Shown here: positions 1-9,902 of the stretch, piece after piece
Position numbering within the stretch: position 1 is the stretch's first letter
How the letters are laid out: the number at the start of each line of letters is the position of its first letter
Assembly: GCA_039621445.1 (NCBI GenBank)
Contig: CP154955.1
Span: forward strand, 2,200,619 to 2,264,618
Direction of reading: 5' to 3'
Origin: Euglena gracilis
Taxonomy: Eukaryota > Euglenida > Euglenophyceae > Euglenales
DNA: 64,000 bases
Program-made: the position numbers and the translations under genes
Notes under the pieces: generated by a model
The model's database searches: none
Told to the model about the DNA's origin: nothing
What the model saw: the letters and a program-made list of their open reading frames with translations, nothing else

Positions 1-61
1 CGTTCATCTTCATTGCCCACATCGGAAATTCACCCTGCCCTCCGCGGGTCGGGGGGCGCAG

Positions 62-171
62 TTGGGGCCGTGCGCGGGACGTTCTCAGTGAAGGCGCTGG
101 TGGACCTCGGCCCGCCCTTTCCCCCAATGAAGTCCGCCCTGATGATGACCGTCGTGAAGGACTGCACCCTG
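62..171 (+). CDS. internal exon, gene A (unrecognised protein)
   Basis: Open frame between a CAG acceptor (59-61) and a GTGAGG donor (172). It encodes about 36 residues including GTFSVKALVDLGPPFPP and MKSALMMTVVKDCTL and ends in phase 0, which matches the next exon. The mix of beta-like and hydrophobic residues could fit an immunoglobulin-like or MSP/ASH-like fold, but no family was recognised. The true 5' end may lie before the window. The opposite-strand frames here look like shadows. Confidence 0.5.
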
Positions 172-546
172 GTGAGGGCGGTATGGCAGTCCCAGAAATC
201 CGATTGGGGCCGGGTGGGTGCCTTCTTTCTGCGGTGGGTGTGGGGAAGAAGGACCCTCCCCTCTGGCTTGACCCATTTTAGGTGCAGATGATACATCTTT
301 GCTTTCGTTTCAGTTGAGTGACGCTAATATATTTATCTTGCCCCCCCCCCCCAATGTGGAAGTGGGGAACCCTGCTTTCCCTCTGAACAGATTCCAGACT
401 TCGGGTGGGGGGTGCTGTTCCCTCCCCCCCCCCAATTCTGGGTCCCCTCCCACCATCTTTTCCCATTTCCCCTCGATTCGTAGGCCCCAATCTTCTTCGC
501 ACAGTGGCCTCACGGATGGGTGGATTGGGTGGAGTGGTCACCTGAG

Positions 547-630
547 GCCAGGGCTTCCAATACGGCCCTGCTCCTGACAGTGTTTATTGGGATGGCCCTC
601 AAGAAGTACATGCAGCACGTGAAGGAGCAG
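547..630 (+). CDS. internal exon, gene A
   Basis: 84 bases, 28 codons, phase 0 at both ends, between CTGAG (acceptor) and GTGTGA (donor at 631). The product runs from a hydrophobic stretch (ALLLTVFIGMAL) into a basic amphipathic tail (KKYMQHVKEQ). An alternative acceptor CAG at 578-580 would shorten it to 50 bases in the same frame. Confidence 0.5.
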
Positions 631-1146
631 GTGTGAGTGGCCGTCAGAGGGAAAAAGTGTTTGCCACCATTTGCGTGAATCAGGGGCTCATCATCATGCC
701 CCTGTCCAACAAGGCAGGGCTCCCCCCTTCGCTTGCGCTCAACACAACCTCTCACAATACATACCAAACACACACACACACACACACGCACGCGCGCGCG
801 CTCGCGTGCGCAGCACACATACATGCGCACGCTGCACGCACGAGCAGCATACAAAGGGCCAACCAGGAGTGAATTAAAGAGTGGACCGTGGGGGGGGGGG
901 ACAAGCAGGGTGGGTTGGTCCTTCACGGACAGCAAGGTGGGTTGGAGTTCACCCCCAAGGGCCTTGTGGGGTCCCCTGGGGGAGCTGGGACATCAACATG
1001 GATTAAAGGAGAAGGAGAAGGAGATGTATTAACCACCGCAGTAAATTGTCCTGTTGCTGACCAGTTGCCAACACGCATTGCAATCCAACGTTCCCACCCT
1101 TCCACGTGGACCCCCCCACCTCCACCTCCCCCCCCGGCTCTCGCAG

Positions 1147-1266
1147 TGGGACGACAGCTTCTCCGTCCACCCCAACCACTGCGCCATCGTCTCCACCGTC
1201 CCCAACCAGCCCTGCCCGGCGCCGTGGCCGGGGTCCCCTTCTGTCTTCCCAACCAAAAAGGGCAGT
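1147..1266 (+). CDS. internal exon, gene A (3' end uncertain)
   Basis: Starts after CTCTCGCAG. Phase-0 frame reads WDDSFSVHPNHCAIVSTVPN and continues Pro-rich. The pattern Phe-x-Val-x-Pro followed by a beta-like strand recalls MSP/ASH domains, but this is only a resemblance. The frame stays open to a stop at 1318. The donor is unclear: GTGATG at 1267 is one option, GTCCCC further upstream another. Confidence 0.4.
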
Positions 1267-1681
1267 GTGATGGGAGCGAAACTTCCCACTCAGAACCGGG
1301 CTGGCGCTGTGGCTCTTTGAAATAGATAGTTGTTTTTTTTATACAAGGGCAATAAAGCAGGCCCCCCCCCCCCCCGCCCCACTCCCCAGCCCCCCCCCCA
1401 ACCCCTCTGGCAAGTACCGTTGCGGGTGTCAGCGGATTCCATCGCTTTAGGTCGCCCCATTCCGCCGGTTATTTTATTCCCCGTTATTCTCGTGGTTTTC
1501 AACATTTTTCGACCCCGAGGTGGTCCAACGCCCTTATCCTGTTTCTTTCGTTCCAGAAACGGTGCTGAAATTCCGACAAAGATTTGTTCGGGGCGCATAT
1601 CCTGCCACTTCCCCATCTGAAGCAACTGACGAATGAATGAACAAATTCCTAATTCCTAATTCCTAATCAGATCCCCAACAG

Positions 1682-1829
1682 TACCCTCACCGCATTTTCG
1701 TCCGCGGTCCCGCCCCACCCACTGCCTCTGGACCGGGCCCATCCACTGCGCGAGGGGCTGATGGACCTGAAGCTGCCCTACCCCTTCACCCTCAATGTCG
1801 TATACGACCCCGTCGAGGCGGCGGTGCAG
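1682..1829 (+). CDS. internal exon, gene A
   Basis: 148 bases from the acceptor CCCCAACAG to the donor GTTGTGAGT. After one leading base the frame gives 49 residues ending MDLKLPYPFTLNVVYDPVEA. The segment TLNVVYDPVEA is beta-strand-like and would suit a soluble domain. Codon third positions are strongly G or C, unlike the flanking introns. Confidence 0.55.
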
Positions 1830-2078
1830 GTTGTGAGTTGGAATTCAACATATGCATGTGGAGTTTCGCTGCTTATGCATCATTGCACAGGCTGCTGGTG
1901 CCCGGATTTTGTAATTTATGAATGGTGAATCTGCCCCTCTGAATTACTCCCCGAATCTGGGTTGAACACACAAATTCTCCCGAAATTCGGTCCAAAATCA
2001 GCATGGTCTCTGCCACGAAGACCCGTTGTTGTGGTGGTGGTGTTGACGACCACGCAGGCATGCAGTGTCGGTTGGGCT

Positions 2079-2416
2079 CATACCATTGCTTCAGGTGTGT
2101 CCGACCCCAGCCACTGGTGGTGGGGGATTGACTGTATTTTTTTGGAGTGACTGACTGGTTTTTGCCTCCAGACCACCTCCGCCCAGTGGGGGGGGGGGGT
2201 CGGCCAGGATTGACTGGTGTCGAAAACACCAGAAATTTTTTTGGGGGATTTTTGACCAAATTCCTTTGGTTTTTCGCCCGTTTTTGGCCGAGTGGCCTAA
2301 GTGACTGACCCCCCAGGGGGGGGTTGGGAAGTGGGTGACTGTTCTTTGAAAAGCGAGTGACAGGTTTTTTGAAAGTGACAAGTGACCCCCCCCTCCGGTC
2401 GGTTAGCAATGGTATG
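2079..2416 (+). mobile_element. hAT-like MITE of the introner-related family, with 8-base TSD
   Basis: 338-base element. Its 12-base terminal inverted repeats are perfect (CATACCATTGCT at the left and its complement at the right). It is flanked by the 8-base direct repeat GTTGGGCT (2071-2078 and 2417-2424). An 8-base duplication with short inverted repeats is typical of hAT-superfamily non-autonomous elements. The left end carries CTTCAG then GTGTGT, a latent 5' splice site, and the right end carries GGTTAG, a latent 3' splice site. It lies in the intron between the exons at 1829 and 2491. Relatives are at 17354-17469, 29400-29720 and 39040-39300. Confidence 0.8.
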
Positions 2417-2490
2417 GTTGGGCTGCCAGACCCCACCCCGGATCAATTCCCAACCCGCCCACACCGCCCACCGATGCCTCCTGCCCTGAG

Positions 2491-2589
2491 TACCTCCGCC
2501 AGAAGGAGGAGGAGCGCCAGCGCGAGCTGGAGCGCCAGCAGGCCAAGCTGCGGATGCTGACGCGCCTGACCCGACCAGGCTGACTGCCG
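2491..2589 (+). CDS. internal exon, gene A (coiled coil)
   Basis: Starts after CTGCCCTGAG with Tyr-Leu-Arg-Gln-Lys and runs Glu/Arg/Gln-rich (KEEERQRELERQQAKLRML), a strong coiled-coil signature. It joins in plausible frame to the exon ending at 1829. A TGA falls six bases before the GTGAGG donor at 2590. So the true donor may be earlier, the exon may be terminal, or the base sequence may carry an error. Confidence 0.5.
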
Positions 2590-3416
2590 GTGAGGGCCCG
2601 GCCAGTCCCCCCCCCCCCGCCCGCAGTTGAGGTTCTGCGCGTCTCGGCGTGGCGTGGCGCGGGTTCTATCTGAAGTCCACCCGCCGCATTTCGGGCCGTT
2701 TCCGAGCACGTCTCACTTTGCACGCCAGGGGTGGTGGGGAACGACCTCATGGCTTCTCGGGTGGCACCACCAGAGATTGTTATAAGTTTGATGCCGTGGG
2801 GGGGGGGGAGGCGGTGGGTGGGTTGTTCGGTGGGTCCACCCCCGGGGGGTGGGACTCAGGCCAAGGGGGATTTTTTTCTCTCAGCGCCGTTTTTTTTGGA
2901 CTTCAGAATCGACACCCCAAAAGTGCAAAAGGTCCGCGTCCCCCCCCCCCCGGGCCCCCTCCCAGGGGCTGGGTGATGGTACCTTAAAAAAATAGCCTCT
3001 GTGCACCGCAGTGCGGTCCCTGACCTCCTCGGTTCGCACCCACACGCCGGCGGGCTCGCCAATGCTCCTCGCCGCCGTCCAGTGGCGGCCTGGGCTTAAC
3101 TCGGGGAGAAGCTGCGCGCCACCGAGCGGGCGGAGCTGGAGGGCCATCCAGCCCCTCCCGGCTGCCGCAGTGGTTCCCTGCACAGCGTTTTTTTCCAGTT
3201 GCAGTTGGTGCCACGTCAGGTGGGGTTTCTGTGACTTTGTGATTTGGAACCAACCCTGGCCATTCTCTGGTGCCAGGGGCAGGGAACACAAACACATACA
3301 ATTTTTTTGTGTTTTTCAATTTTGGCAAAATTTGCATTTTTTTGTGTTTTTGTGTGTGTGTGTTTGAAAGGGTCCATGCGCACCCCCCCCCCTTCGTTGC
3401 GCACTTTTTCCTGCAG

Positions 3417-3534
3417 CACAGTCGGCGCCGTGCGGCGGGGGGCTGCCGGCGGGAGAAGCTCCAGCGGCGGCACTGGGAGTTTGTGCAGAAGGAGGCGGCG
3501 GACGTGCTGCCCGTCGTGTTCGCCGAGTTCCGGG
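3417..3534 (+). CDS. exon, gene A, left part of an exon split by an element
   Basis: Follows the acceptor CTGCAG. The frame is basic then coil-like, ending FVQKEAADVLPVVFAEFR. It runs into the inverted repeat of the element at 3535-3920. Joined to 3928-3963 it reads VFAEFREIVALQQYKEQQ without a break, so the two pieces look like one ancestral exon. Read straight on it meets TAG inside the element, so splicing must start before 3537. A GC donor at 3534-3535 would restore the frame exactly. Confidence 0.5.
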
Positions 3535-3920
3535 CATAGATTCACTCACCTGTGTGATCCCCCTCCTGGGGCTGTGGTTGGGTGGGTCTTTGAGGGTGGG
3601 TGGGTGGGTGGGTTGTGGCCAGGGCGTCACTTAAGCCGAAGTGGACCCCGTCCCCCCCCGGGGGGGGGGGACTTCGCCAACCACCAGCCCCGGACGCCCC
3701 TTCCCCTCATCGGTTTTATAACAGTAACGGATTTGTGGCTTTGGGGGCCAAATTGGCCCCCCCAAAAAGGGCAAAAATGGGTCAGATTTGGGCTGGCCAA
3801 GGCGAATTTTGGATCAGAAAATCCATTTTTTGCATAATTGGCAGTTTTGGGGGCATTTTTGGAGTTTCATTTGTTTTGTACCCGGTTGAACCACCCTGGG
3901 AGTCACCAAGTGAATCAATG
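3535..3920 (+). mobile_element. hAT-like element inserted in a coding exon (candidate introner)
   Basis: 386 bases. Left terminus CATAGATTCACT and right terminus (complement) CATTGATTCACT match at 11 of 12. Flanks are GTTCCGGG (3527-3534) and GTTCCAGG (3921-3928), an 8-base duplication with one mismatch. The coding frame left of the element continues right of it in register. No transposase frame is present. A GC-AG intron running from the last base of the left duplication to CCAG in the right one would remove the element cleanly. Confidence 0.7.
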
Positions 3921-3927
3921 GTTCCAG

Positions 3928-3963
3928 GAGATCGTCGCCCTGCAGCAGTACAAGGAGCAACAG
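3928..3963 (+). CDS. exon, gene A, right part of the split exon
   Basis: 36 bases, 12 codons (EIVALQQYKEQQ), between GTTCCAG and the donor GTGTGC, phase 0 at both ends. It continues the coil-like character of 3417-3534 and leads in phase 0 into the exon at 4435. Confidence 0.5.
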
Positions 3964-4434
3964 GTGTGCAATAGTGGCGGTGTTTGTGCCCAGCGGGGGG
4001 TGGATGTGAAAGTTGCATAATCAAAATCTTGTAATGTGCATTTTTTTTTTGCATAATGACAAATATGGGAAAAGTCGCATTTTTTGCATATTTTTGTATA
4101 TTTTGCCTTGCCGATTTTGTTTGGGCATTGCACAAGCAAACTGATCTACTTTCAGACAACTGGAGGTTGCAAACCTCACGTTTTCGTACCAATTTCACAC
4201 AATCAGTAATTGTATAATGAAATATAAGTGGATGCAACTGAGTGAACCAACCATACCACACACAAGCACACACACACACACACACACACACACAGCACAG
4301 CACACACAGTGCAATGCACACAACACAATGCACGCAACGCACGCACACGACGCAAGCCTGCTCATCCACCGGCCCACTCGTCAGCTCTCTTGCTCGCTCG
4401 CTCACTCAGCGTATTATGTCGGGTGTCTGCACAG

Positions 4435-4520
4435 GATCGCATCGACCATGAGAACGACCAGCTGTTCTTCCAGCGCTTGCGACTGCGTCCACGGCGCTGC
4501 TTCAAATGCCAAGGCGAGGG
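4435..4520 (+). CDS. internal exon, gene A
   Basis: Begins after CTGCACAG and reads DRIDHENDQLFFQRLRLRP, then a Cys/Arg-rich tail. GTAGTT at 4521 is the likely donor. It joins in phase 0 to the preceding exon. The charged helical character matches the rest of gene A. Confidence 0.5.
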
Positions 4521-4825
4521 GTAGTTTCTGCTGGGGAGGTGGCAATGGCCTCACCCCCCGGGGCACATCACGAGGACAACCAAGAACTGAACTGTTTCCC
4601 CCGAGATCCCTACCCCCAGCGACAACAAGCAACCAGGATTCTTTTTAACGCGGAAGATCCCGACCCACCCCCCAACGGAGGGGGTGGGCGGGTAGATTTG
4701 GGGCTGGACCCCGGATGGGTATGGGTTTCGGCGCGAAGACCCCCCCGGGGTCTTCAAAAGAAGCCTGCAAGCAACAGAAAGCGATGCCCTGTCGGGGGCA
4801 TGGGGTGACGCTGAACGGCCTGCAG

Positions 4826-4933
4826 CACAACGGGGGGCTGCAGTCGCGGATGCTGGCCGAGGCCCGGGAGAAGCGCCCTGGCGGGCCGATCGATACGCTG
4901 CAAACGCTTCCCCGCTTTGCCTTTCTAAGTTAG
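4826..4933 (+). CDS. terminal exon, gene A
   Basis: After CCTGCAG the frame gives 35 residues starting HNGGLQSRMLAEAREKRPGG and ends at TAG. An AT-rich tail with a consensus polyadenylation hexamer follows at 4987. The phase with the previous exon is not resolved, so an intervening exon or a different start is possible. Confidence 0.5.
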   Translation, partial: HNGGLQSRMLAEAREKRPGGPIDTLQTLPRFAFLS

Positions 4934-4986
4934 GAGTGAGGATTCATCTCCCTTTCTCGAATTTCAATTTCCTGTCTTCCAATAAT

Positions 4987-4992
4987 AATAAA
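4987..4992 (+). promoter_or_regulatory. polyadenylation signal AATAAA of gene A
   Basis: AATAAA within an AATAAT tandem, about 55 bases after the stop codon at 4933, in an AT-rich stretch unlike the exons. It is the best-supported 3' end of gene A. Confidence 0.45.
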
Positions 4993-5573
4993 AAAACGAA
5001 ATTCGTAAATATTGTAAATAATTTTTTTCCCATGTACAAATCGGCGCACCATTTCCATCATTTCAACTGGTTTTAGTTTTAATTGCCATCAGTCTGTGGC
5101 CCTCTCCACCCCCATCTCCAAGCTTAGGACGATCGGTTCTGTTTTGTTTGTTAGTTTGTTAGTTTGTTTTTCGTCGAAGTGGCGGTTGGCTGGTGGGGGG
5201 AGGGGGTTGGCAGGCCAAGGAAAGAAAGCTTCTCAGCCTTCTTTTGACCCGCCAAAGGACCAGAAAATACCATCCCATCATCACTTGTTTGACATAAGTT
5301 GTCAAAACAGGTATTTTCTGGCCTGCAATGGCACCAAAAAATTCTGTGACGAACTAGTTTCCAAAAAAAATCGGAAAGGACCCCACAGACTGGGGCTTGG
5401 CAATGGCATGCATCAGAGTCAAGTTCATTGCTCGGAAAAAAAAAGTATAAAGGAGAAAGGAAAGGAAGATACCATTGAAATTCGCGACAAGTACAACGCC
5501 AGGGGGTGGATTTTATGCCCTCACCCCCCCTATTTACCCTCTATTTGCTAATACTGACCAAAATTTGCAAAAG
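4993..5573. other. non-coding interval with a bipartite inverted repeat
   Basis: No convincing exon. Arms at 5260-5271 and 5310-5321 are perfect complements (CCAGAAAATACC). An inner imperfect inverted repeat around TTTGACA lies near 5287-5305. It is probably the space between genes A and B, or an intron. Confidence 0.4.
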
Positions 5574-5636
5574 GCCACGCAAAATGCTCAGAAAACCTTC
5601 GAAAACGTCCCGTTTGGAAATTTTAACATTCGCCAG
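5574..5636 (+). CDS. internal exon, gene B
   Basis: 63 bases, 21 codons, phase 0 at both ends, between GCAAAAG and the donor GTAATC. Reads ATQNAQKTFENVPFGNFNIR then Gln. The acceptor is weak. Protein-like composition and the matching phase of the next exon support it. Confidence 0.4.
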
Positions 5637-5819
5637 GTAATCCCCCCAAAACTCCACCGTTTTTTCATTTTTAAAACATAGGGGGTGGGGGTCCTCGAGC
5701 CCCCTAATTGCCTCAATGGGGGGTCCTAGTTGGCAATGGAGCTTGGCCATTAGCCAAGCAGGGGGGTTGTTTGGGGATGGTTGTGCACCCCCCCCCCGCA
5801 CCGGGCCGCCAGCCGCCAG

Positions 5820-5936
5820 TACCTGATGGCGGTGCGCCAGCTGGGCCGCATCGCCACCGTGGAGGCGAAGGCCCGCGAGCGGCTGTGGCTGCACTGGCGC
5901 CCAGGCGGGGGCTCTGGCGACCCCGCCGGGAGTCTG
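5820..5936 (+). CDS. internal exon, gene B (helical, basic)
   Basis: 117 bases, 39 codons, phase 0 at both ends, between GCCGCCAG and GTGTGT. Reads YLMAVRQLGRIATVEAKARE then a Trp/Gly-rich tail. Very high GC with G/C third positions. The upstream C run may act as polypyrimidine tract. Confidence 0.55.
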
Positions 5937-6649
5937 GTGTGTGCCGGCCGACAGCGCTGTGGTTTTGTGGTGTTCTTCTGCTTTGGGATTTCTCGGTCGA
6001 ATGCCGTCTGACATGCAAACCATTTGCCCCATCAAGGTATTTTGAATTCGCTGGGGAGCTCTGGAAAGTCGGGTGAAAGTTATACAAGCCACACTCATAA
6101 ACATCTATTCGTTAATTAGGCAAGAAAATGTCCCAAGAATGTGTCATTTTGAAAACATTGTGTGAATATTGTGTGCGAAGGCGTTTTGTTGACAACTCAT
6201 CTCTCATACACCTCAATCAACCTGAATCCATGGCCTTTGATGGCATTTCATGGCTTCGTTTTGCCATAATCAGTGAGGAAAATTCAGGGTGAAAAAAATG
6301 CAAAAAAAAAAGACATTTTGAGGGAAACCAAGGTGGTCTTTCCAAAAGAAGGAATCTCGCGCATGTTTTTTTTCCAGGCTGTATGCAAAACCAAAACATT
6401 TCAGGTTGAAAGCAAAACCGCTAACAAAAAACAGATTTGGGGTCTCATTGGCTCTACACTAGCACCTTCCTGTTTTATTCTCAGAAGGGGACTGAAGTGC
6501 AAATGTCAACATGGTTCAAAAAACTTTTTGGAAGATAATATGTTCAGGTCATGCTGACAGGTTGGCCAGTAACAGGGACGTTGACAGTTTACCAGGCGGG
6601 ACCCTGATAGGTTCTCGGGCATGACTGTTTCCTGGGGGGGAGGGGGTAA

Positions 6650-7025
6650 CCCCCCCCCCCAAATATAAACCCCCCAGTTTTATATTCGGACGGAAATTCA
6701 AGACCCCGGGGGGGTTTTACATTTCTGGGGGGTTTTATATTCGGTCGGGAAAATCAATTTCCTGGTGGGATCCCACAAATACGCCCACCCTTGGGAGTCC
6801 AAACATTAGACTTTTCGGGTGAAGGAGCAATTTTTACACGTCTTTGGTAAGAATTGCTCCCAAATCTACCAAAAATCACAATTTAAGGAGAAATTTTGTC
6901 GATTTTTTTTCCCCTTCCGGCGCTTCGCCTTCGGGGGGTTATATTCAGGCGGGATTTTAAGGTCCTCGGGGGGGGGGGGTTATATTTGGGGGGGTTTATA
7001 TTTGGGGGGTTTATATTGGGGGGGG
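6650..7025. mobile_element. C-run/G-run repeat with inverted ends, copy 1
   Basis: About 376 bases opening with a C run then AAATATAA and closing with TTATATT then a G run. The interior is clearly related to 15543-15934 in the same orientation: both carry GGGCAAAGGAACAATTTT-like and CCAAAAATCACAATTT segments. No coding capacity. Confidence 0.55.
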
Positions 7026-7044
7026 TTATGTAATCAGTTCAAGA

Positions 7045-7232
7045 GGGTACCACCCCCCCCCCCTTTATTGTCCCCCCCCCCCTTTATTGTCCCTGGGCCC
7101 CGGCCGACGGGGGGTTTTTTTGGGCCGGCCAATGAAATTCCTTTGGTACCCCTTTATTGTCCCCCCCCCCTTTATTGTCCGGTCGGGCCTCCCGGGGGCA
7201 GGTCGGTGGGACAATAAAGGGGGGGGGGGTAG
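7045..7232. mobile_element. small element built of C-run plus TTTATTGTCC modules
   Basis: The motif CCCCCTTTATTGTCC occurs four times in direct orientation (from about 7060 to 7178) and once inverted at the right end (GGACAATAAAGGGGG near 7209). This gives terminal inverted symmetry around a GC-rich core. It directly follows the repeat ending at 7025. Confidence 0.4.
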
Positions 7233-7914
7233 TTAGTTGGTTGAAAAAACAGCCACTTTTCAAAAACCAGTTGTCAGCGAGAGCCACCAGCGAGACCCTG
7301 TTGGCGAGAGCCAGCAGGGTCGGTGGCTCTCGCCGCTCCAGCCAACATGGCCCCATATCAATGGGTTTTCGCCAAAAAACCACAAAAAATTTCCAGCTTC
7401 GGTGCCGTGGCCACTTTCGGCCAGTCCTGGCCGATGCCACTCCCGGGGGGGGGGGGGGCGTGGAGCCAGAACCACACCGAAGAACGAGGCAGTGGCAGGG
7501 TTGAACAGCCCCTAACGAATGGTGCACTGTAGACTGACAGTGTTGCAGCCAGGAAACACTGGGAAACCAGCCCTCCCAAATTCCCGGAACCCCCTTGCCC
7601 CCCCCCAAATTTGTAGAGGGTACACCAGACAGGCCGCACACAGCCCTAACTCACCCCCCCCCCGGCGCTTGGCCCACGCCACATTTGAAGGTGGCCAACT
7701 TTGGGGGGGGGGCAAATTTACATGGAAGGAAGAGAAGGGGCCAAGCGCTGGGGGGGGGTAAGACCCCGACCCCAAAACCACACCACCTCCAGACCTCAAT
7801 CCGAGGAAGTTGTCAGGGTCCCCGGTGCTGGCCAACCTGTCAGGTGACTGTTTCCCGGGGGGGGGGGAGGCGGTCACAGTGGTGTGGTTCACACACACCC
7901 CGGCCTGGGGGCAG

Positions 7915-8055
7915 GAGGAGCAGTGCCGCCTGGCGCTGGAGGGGGCGGCGGCGCTGGCCGCGGCGCTGTGTGCGGCGGAGCAGCGCGAGACGGCGGCCCG
8001 GCTGCGGCCCAGGGCGGCTGGCGGGCTGGGGCCTCCCTGGCCTCCCTGGGGGGGG
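7915..8055 (+). CDS. internal exon, gene B (Ala-rich helix, 3' end uncertain)
   Basis: Starts after GGGGGCAG and reads EEQCRLALEGAAALAAALCA, then Glu/Arg-rich, then Gly/Pro-rich where the real exon may already have ended. GTTCGG at 8056 is the nearest GT. The amphipathic alanine helix resembles the exons at 5820 and 9752. Confidence 0.5.
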
Positions 8056-8285
8056 GTTCGGTCGTAGCCAGTCCAGCGTTGACAATGAAAAATCTGCTGA
8101 GCCCCGGAAGGCTTGTCAGTCGGTGCGCAGGTCCACCCGCCCCCCCCCCTCTGTGGCCAGGCACAAACCCGAGAAAAAGATCGAAAGATCGTAACAGTAT
8201 TTCAGAACTCTGCGGCAAGAAATTCCTCAGAAAATTGATTAAAAAAGAAAATTGGGGGCTGAAGGGTTTTCTGACGGCCGGGGGT

Positions 8286-8334
8286 ACCGCCCAGAGGTAA
8301 AATCTCTGGGCGGTGGGCCCAGATATTTTACCTC
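8286..8334. other. overlapping mutually exclusive hairpins
   Basis: Perfect 11-base arms ACCGCCCAGAG (8286-8296) and its complement (8304-8314) overlap a second inverted repeat, GGTAAAATCTCTGGG against CCCAGATATTTTACC (to about 8333). Only one can form at a time. Confidence 0.5.
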
Positions 8335-8585
8335 TCTTCAACTGTTTCATTTGGGCGACCCACGCAGCTGCAGAATGCAGAATGGAGGGTAGGGGCTCTC
8401 TTGCATTTCTGGCCAGCAGGAGGTCAAAATCCTTGCCAATCCAGGGGGTGATTGAAAGGCTTGCGGCAGGACTCCACAGGCAGACAGGTTGTATGTCAAC
8501 CTCGACGAACTGAAGGTAGCGCCATGGATATTTTTGGACTATTTTAAAGCTATGTGCATTCTGACGTTCGATATTTCGGGGGGAA

Positions 8586-8930
8586 CCGTGTCCCTGACTT
8601 TCATTGTCGGCGGGGCACCCCCCGTGTCAACCGTACTTTTCCCGTACCTAAAAAGAGTAAAGTATTTTTGACACACTTCACGTCTCTGGAGCTAATTGGT
8701 TGCCATTTTCTGCACAGAACCATGGCTTTGAACTCATCTTCTTTTGAGTTTGGTGATTTAGTGAGATATGAGCGCTCCAATGGAGTTATTGTTGATGCTA
8801 TGGTGATTGGGCCCTCAAACCGAGGTCCAGATTACCTGGCTATCATTTTGCTGCATGTTTTGTGGTACGGTTCCCATGACACGGCGTGTCCATGACTCAC
8901 TCCCCGTGTCAACCGCACTTTCCCCGTACT
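8586..8930 (+). repeat. direct repeats bracketing an exon-like frame
   Basis: CGTGTCAACCG followed by ACTT, C-rich sequence and CCCGTAC occurs at 8624-8649 and again at 8901-8925. Both copies are preceded by a CGTGTCC...TGACT segment. Between them, after TTCTGCACAG, a frame begins at ATG 8721 with MALNSSSFEFGDLVRYERS and looks like an SH3/Tudor-like strand pattern. Its base composition is more AT-rich than the exons around it. It may be an accessory element carrying a 5' exon, or a host exon. Confidence 0.35.
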
Positions 8931-9379
8931 TTGGCGTGTCAAGGACAAGGGGGGGGGGATGTAGGAACCTCCCTGCCGTGTCCAACAAACGCCCCACCAC
9001 AGTTTTTTCCATGTGTTTGTCGGGGGGGGGCGTTAGGTTAATCCTGAGGCCCAATATACAGCCCAACTAAAAGGAGACAGTAGACAGTGATCCACAGCAT
9101 TGGAGCTCTGGTGTATCGTTGCTATTTTTGCTCCTTCCTTGCCCTTCAGCGTTAATGCGCCGCTCTGCTTCCGGTGTGGGAGGCAGAAGCGGTCAGCTGG
9201 CGCTCCATGATGGCACGCAGGGCAGAGACCAATGTTATGATCTCAAAACCAGCAGGATTTCTGCTCAAATTCCCAACCACATCTTCTTCCCAACCACATT
9301 TTTTCCCTTGCTGTTTTTCTTGTCCCCCGCTGAAGTATTCCCATTTTCTCTCTTTCTCTCAGAGGTGCGGGAGATAAGT

Positions 9380-9545
9380 TAATAATGAGTATAATTTAAT
9401 AATGATAATAATTTAATAATGGTAATTTAATAATATTTTTCCTTATTTTTATTATTATTATGAACAATTATTGTAATAATTATGAACAATTATAGTGTTT
9501 TTTTTTTGCTGCTAGTAATTGTGATTAAATCCAACAATCTCCCAC
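9380..9545. repeat. AT-rich AATAATTT low-complexity tract
   Basis: Repeated AATAAT/ATTATT units with no coding potential, within the long interval between the exons at 7915 and 9752. Confidence 0.6.
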
Positions 9546-9751
9546 TGACATGATGGGTGTTTGATGCTGTTCAGATATGTGTACACGCAAACATGTTTTT
9601 ATGCATTATAAATATGTGTATCAAAAAAATCGCATACACACACCCACACATGTTCGCCCTCAAGAATTTGCATGCATACGGATGTGTGCATTCGCGGCCC
9701 ACGCAATACTCCCCCCCCCCCCCTGGGGCCCCGGCCCTGGAGGCGGCGCAG

Positions 9752-9902
9752 CACGCGGAGTGGCGGTCCATCCAGGCGGCCCTGCGGGAGGCGGCGGAGG
9801 CGGCGAAGCGGCAGCGCCACCGGCGGCAGCTGGAGCGCATCGTGGCCCACCTCCAGACGGAGGGGCAGCTGGGCGTGGGCGGCCCCGCCCGCCCGCCGGG
9901 GG
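9752..9902 (+). CDS. internal exon, gene B (coiled coil, ends uncertain)
   Basis: Follows GGCGGCGCAG. Frame reads HAEWRSIQAALREAAEAAKR then RQRHRRQLERIVAHLQTEG, a classic charged coil, before becoming Gly/Pro-rich. The upstream frame stays open so the acceptor could be a few codons earlier. The donor was not resolved. Confidence 0.5.
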
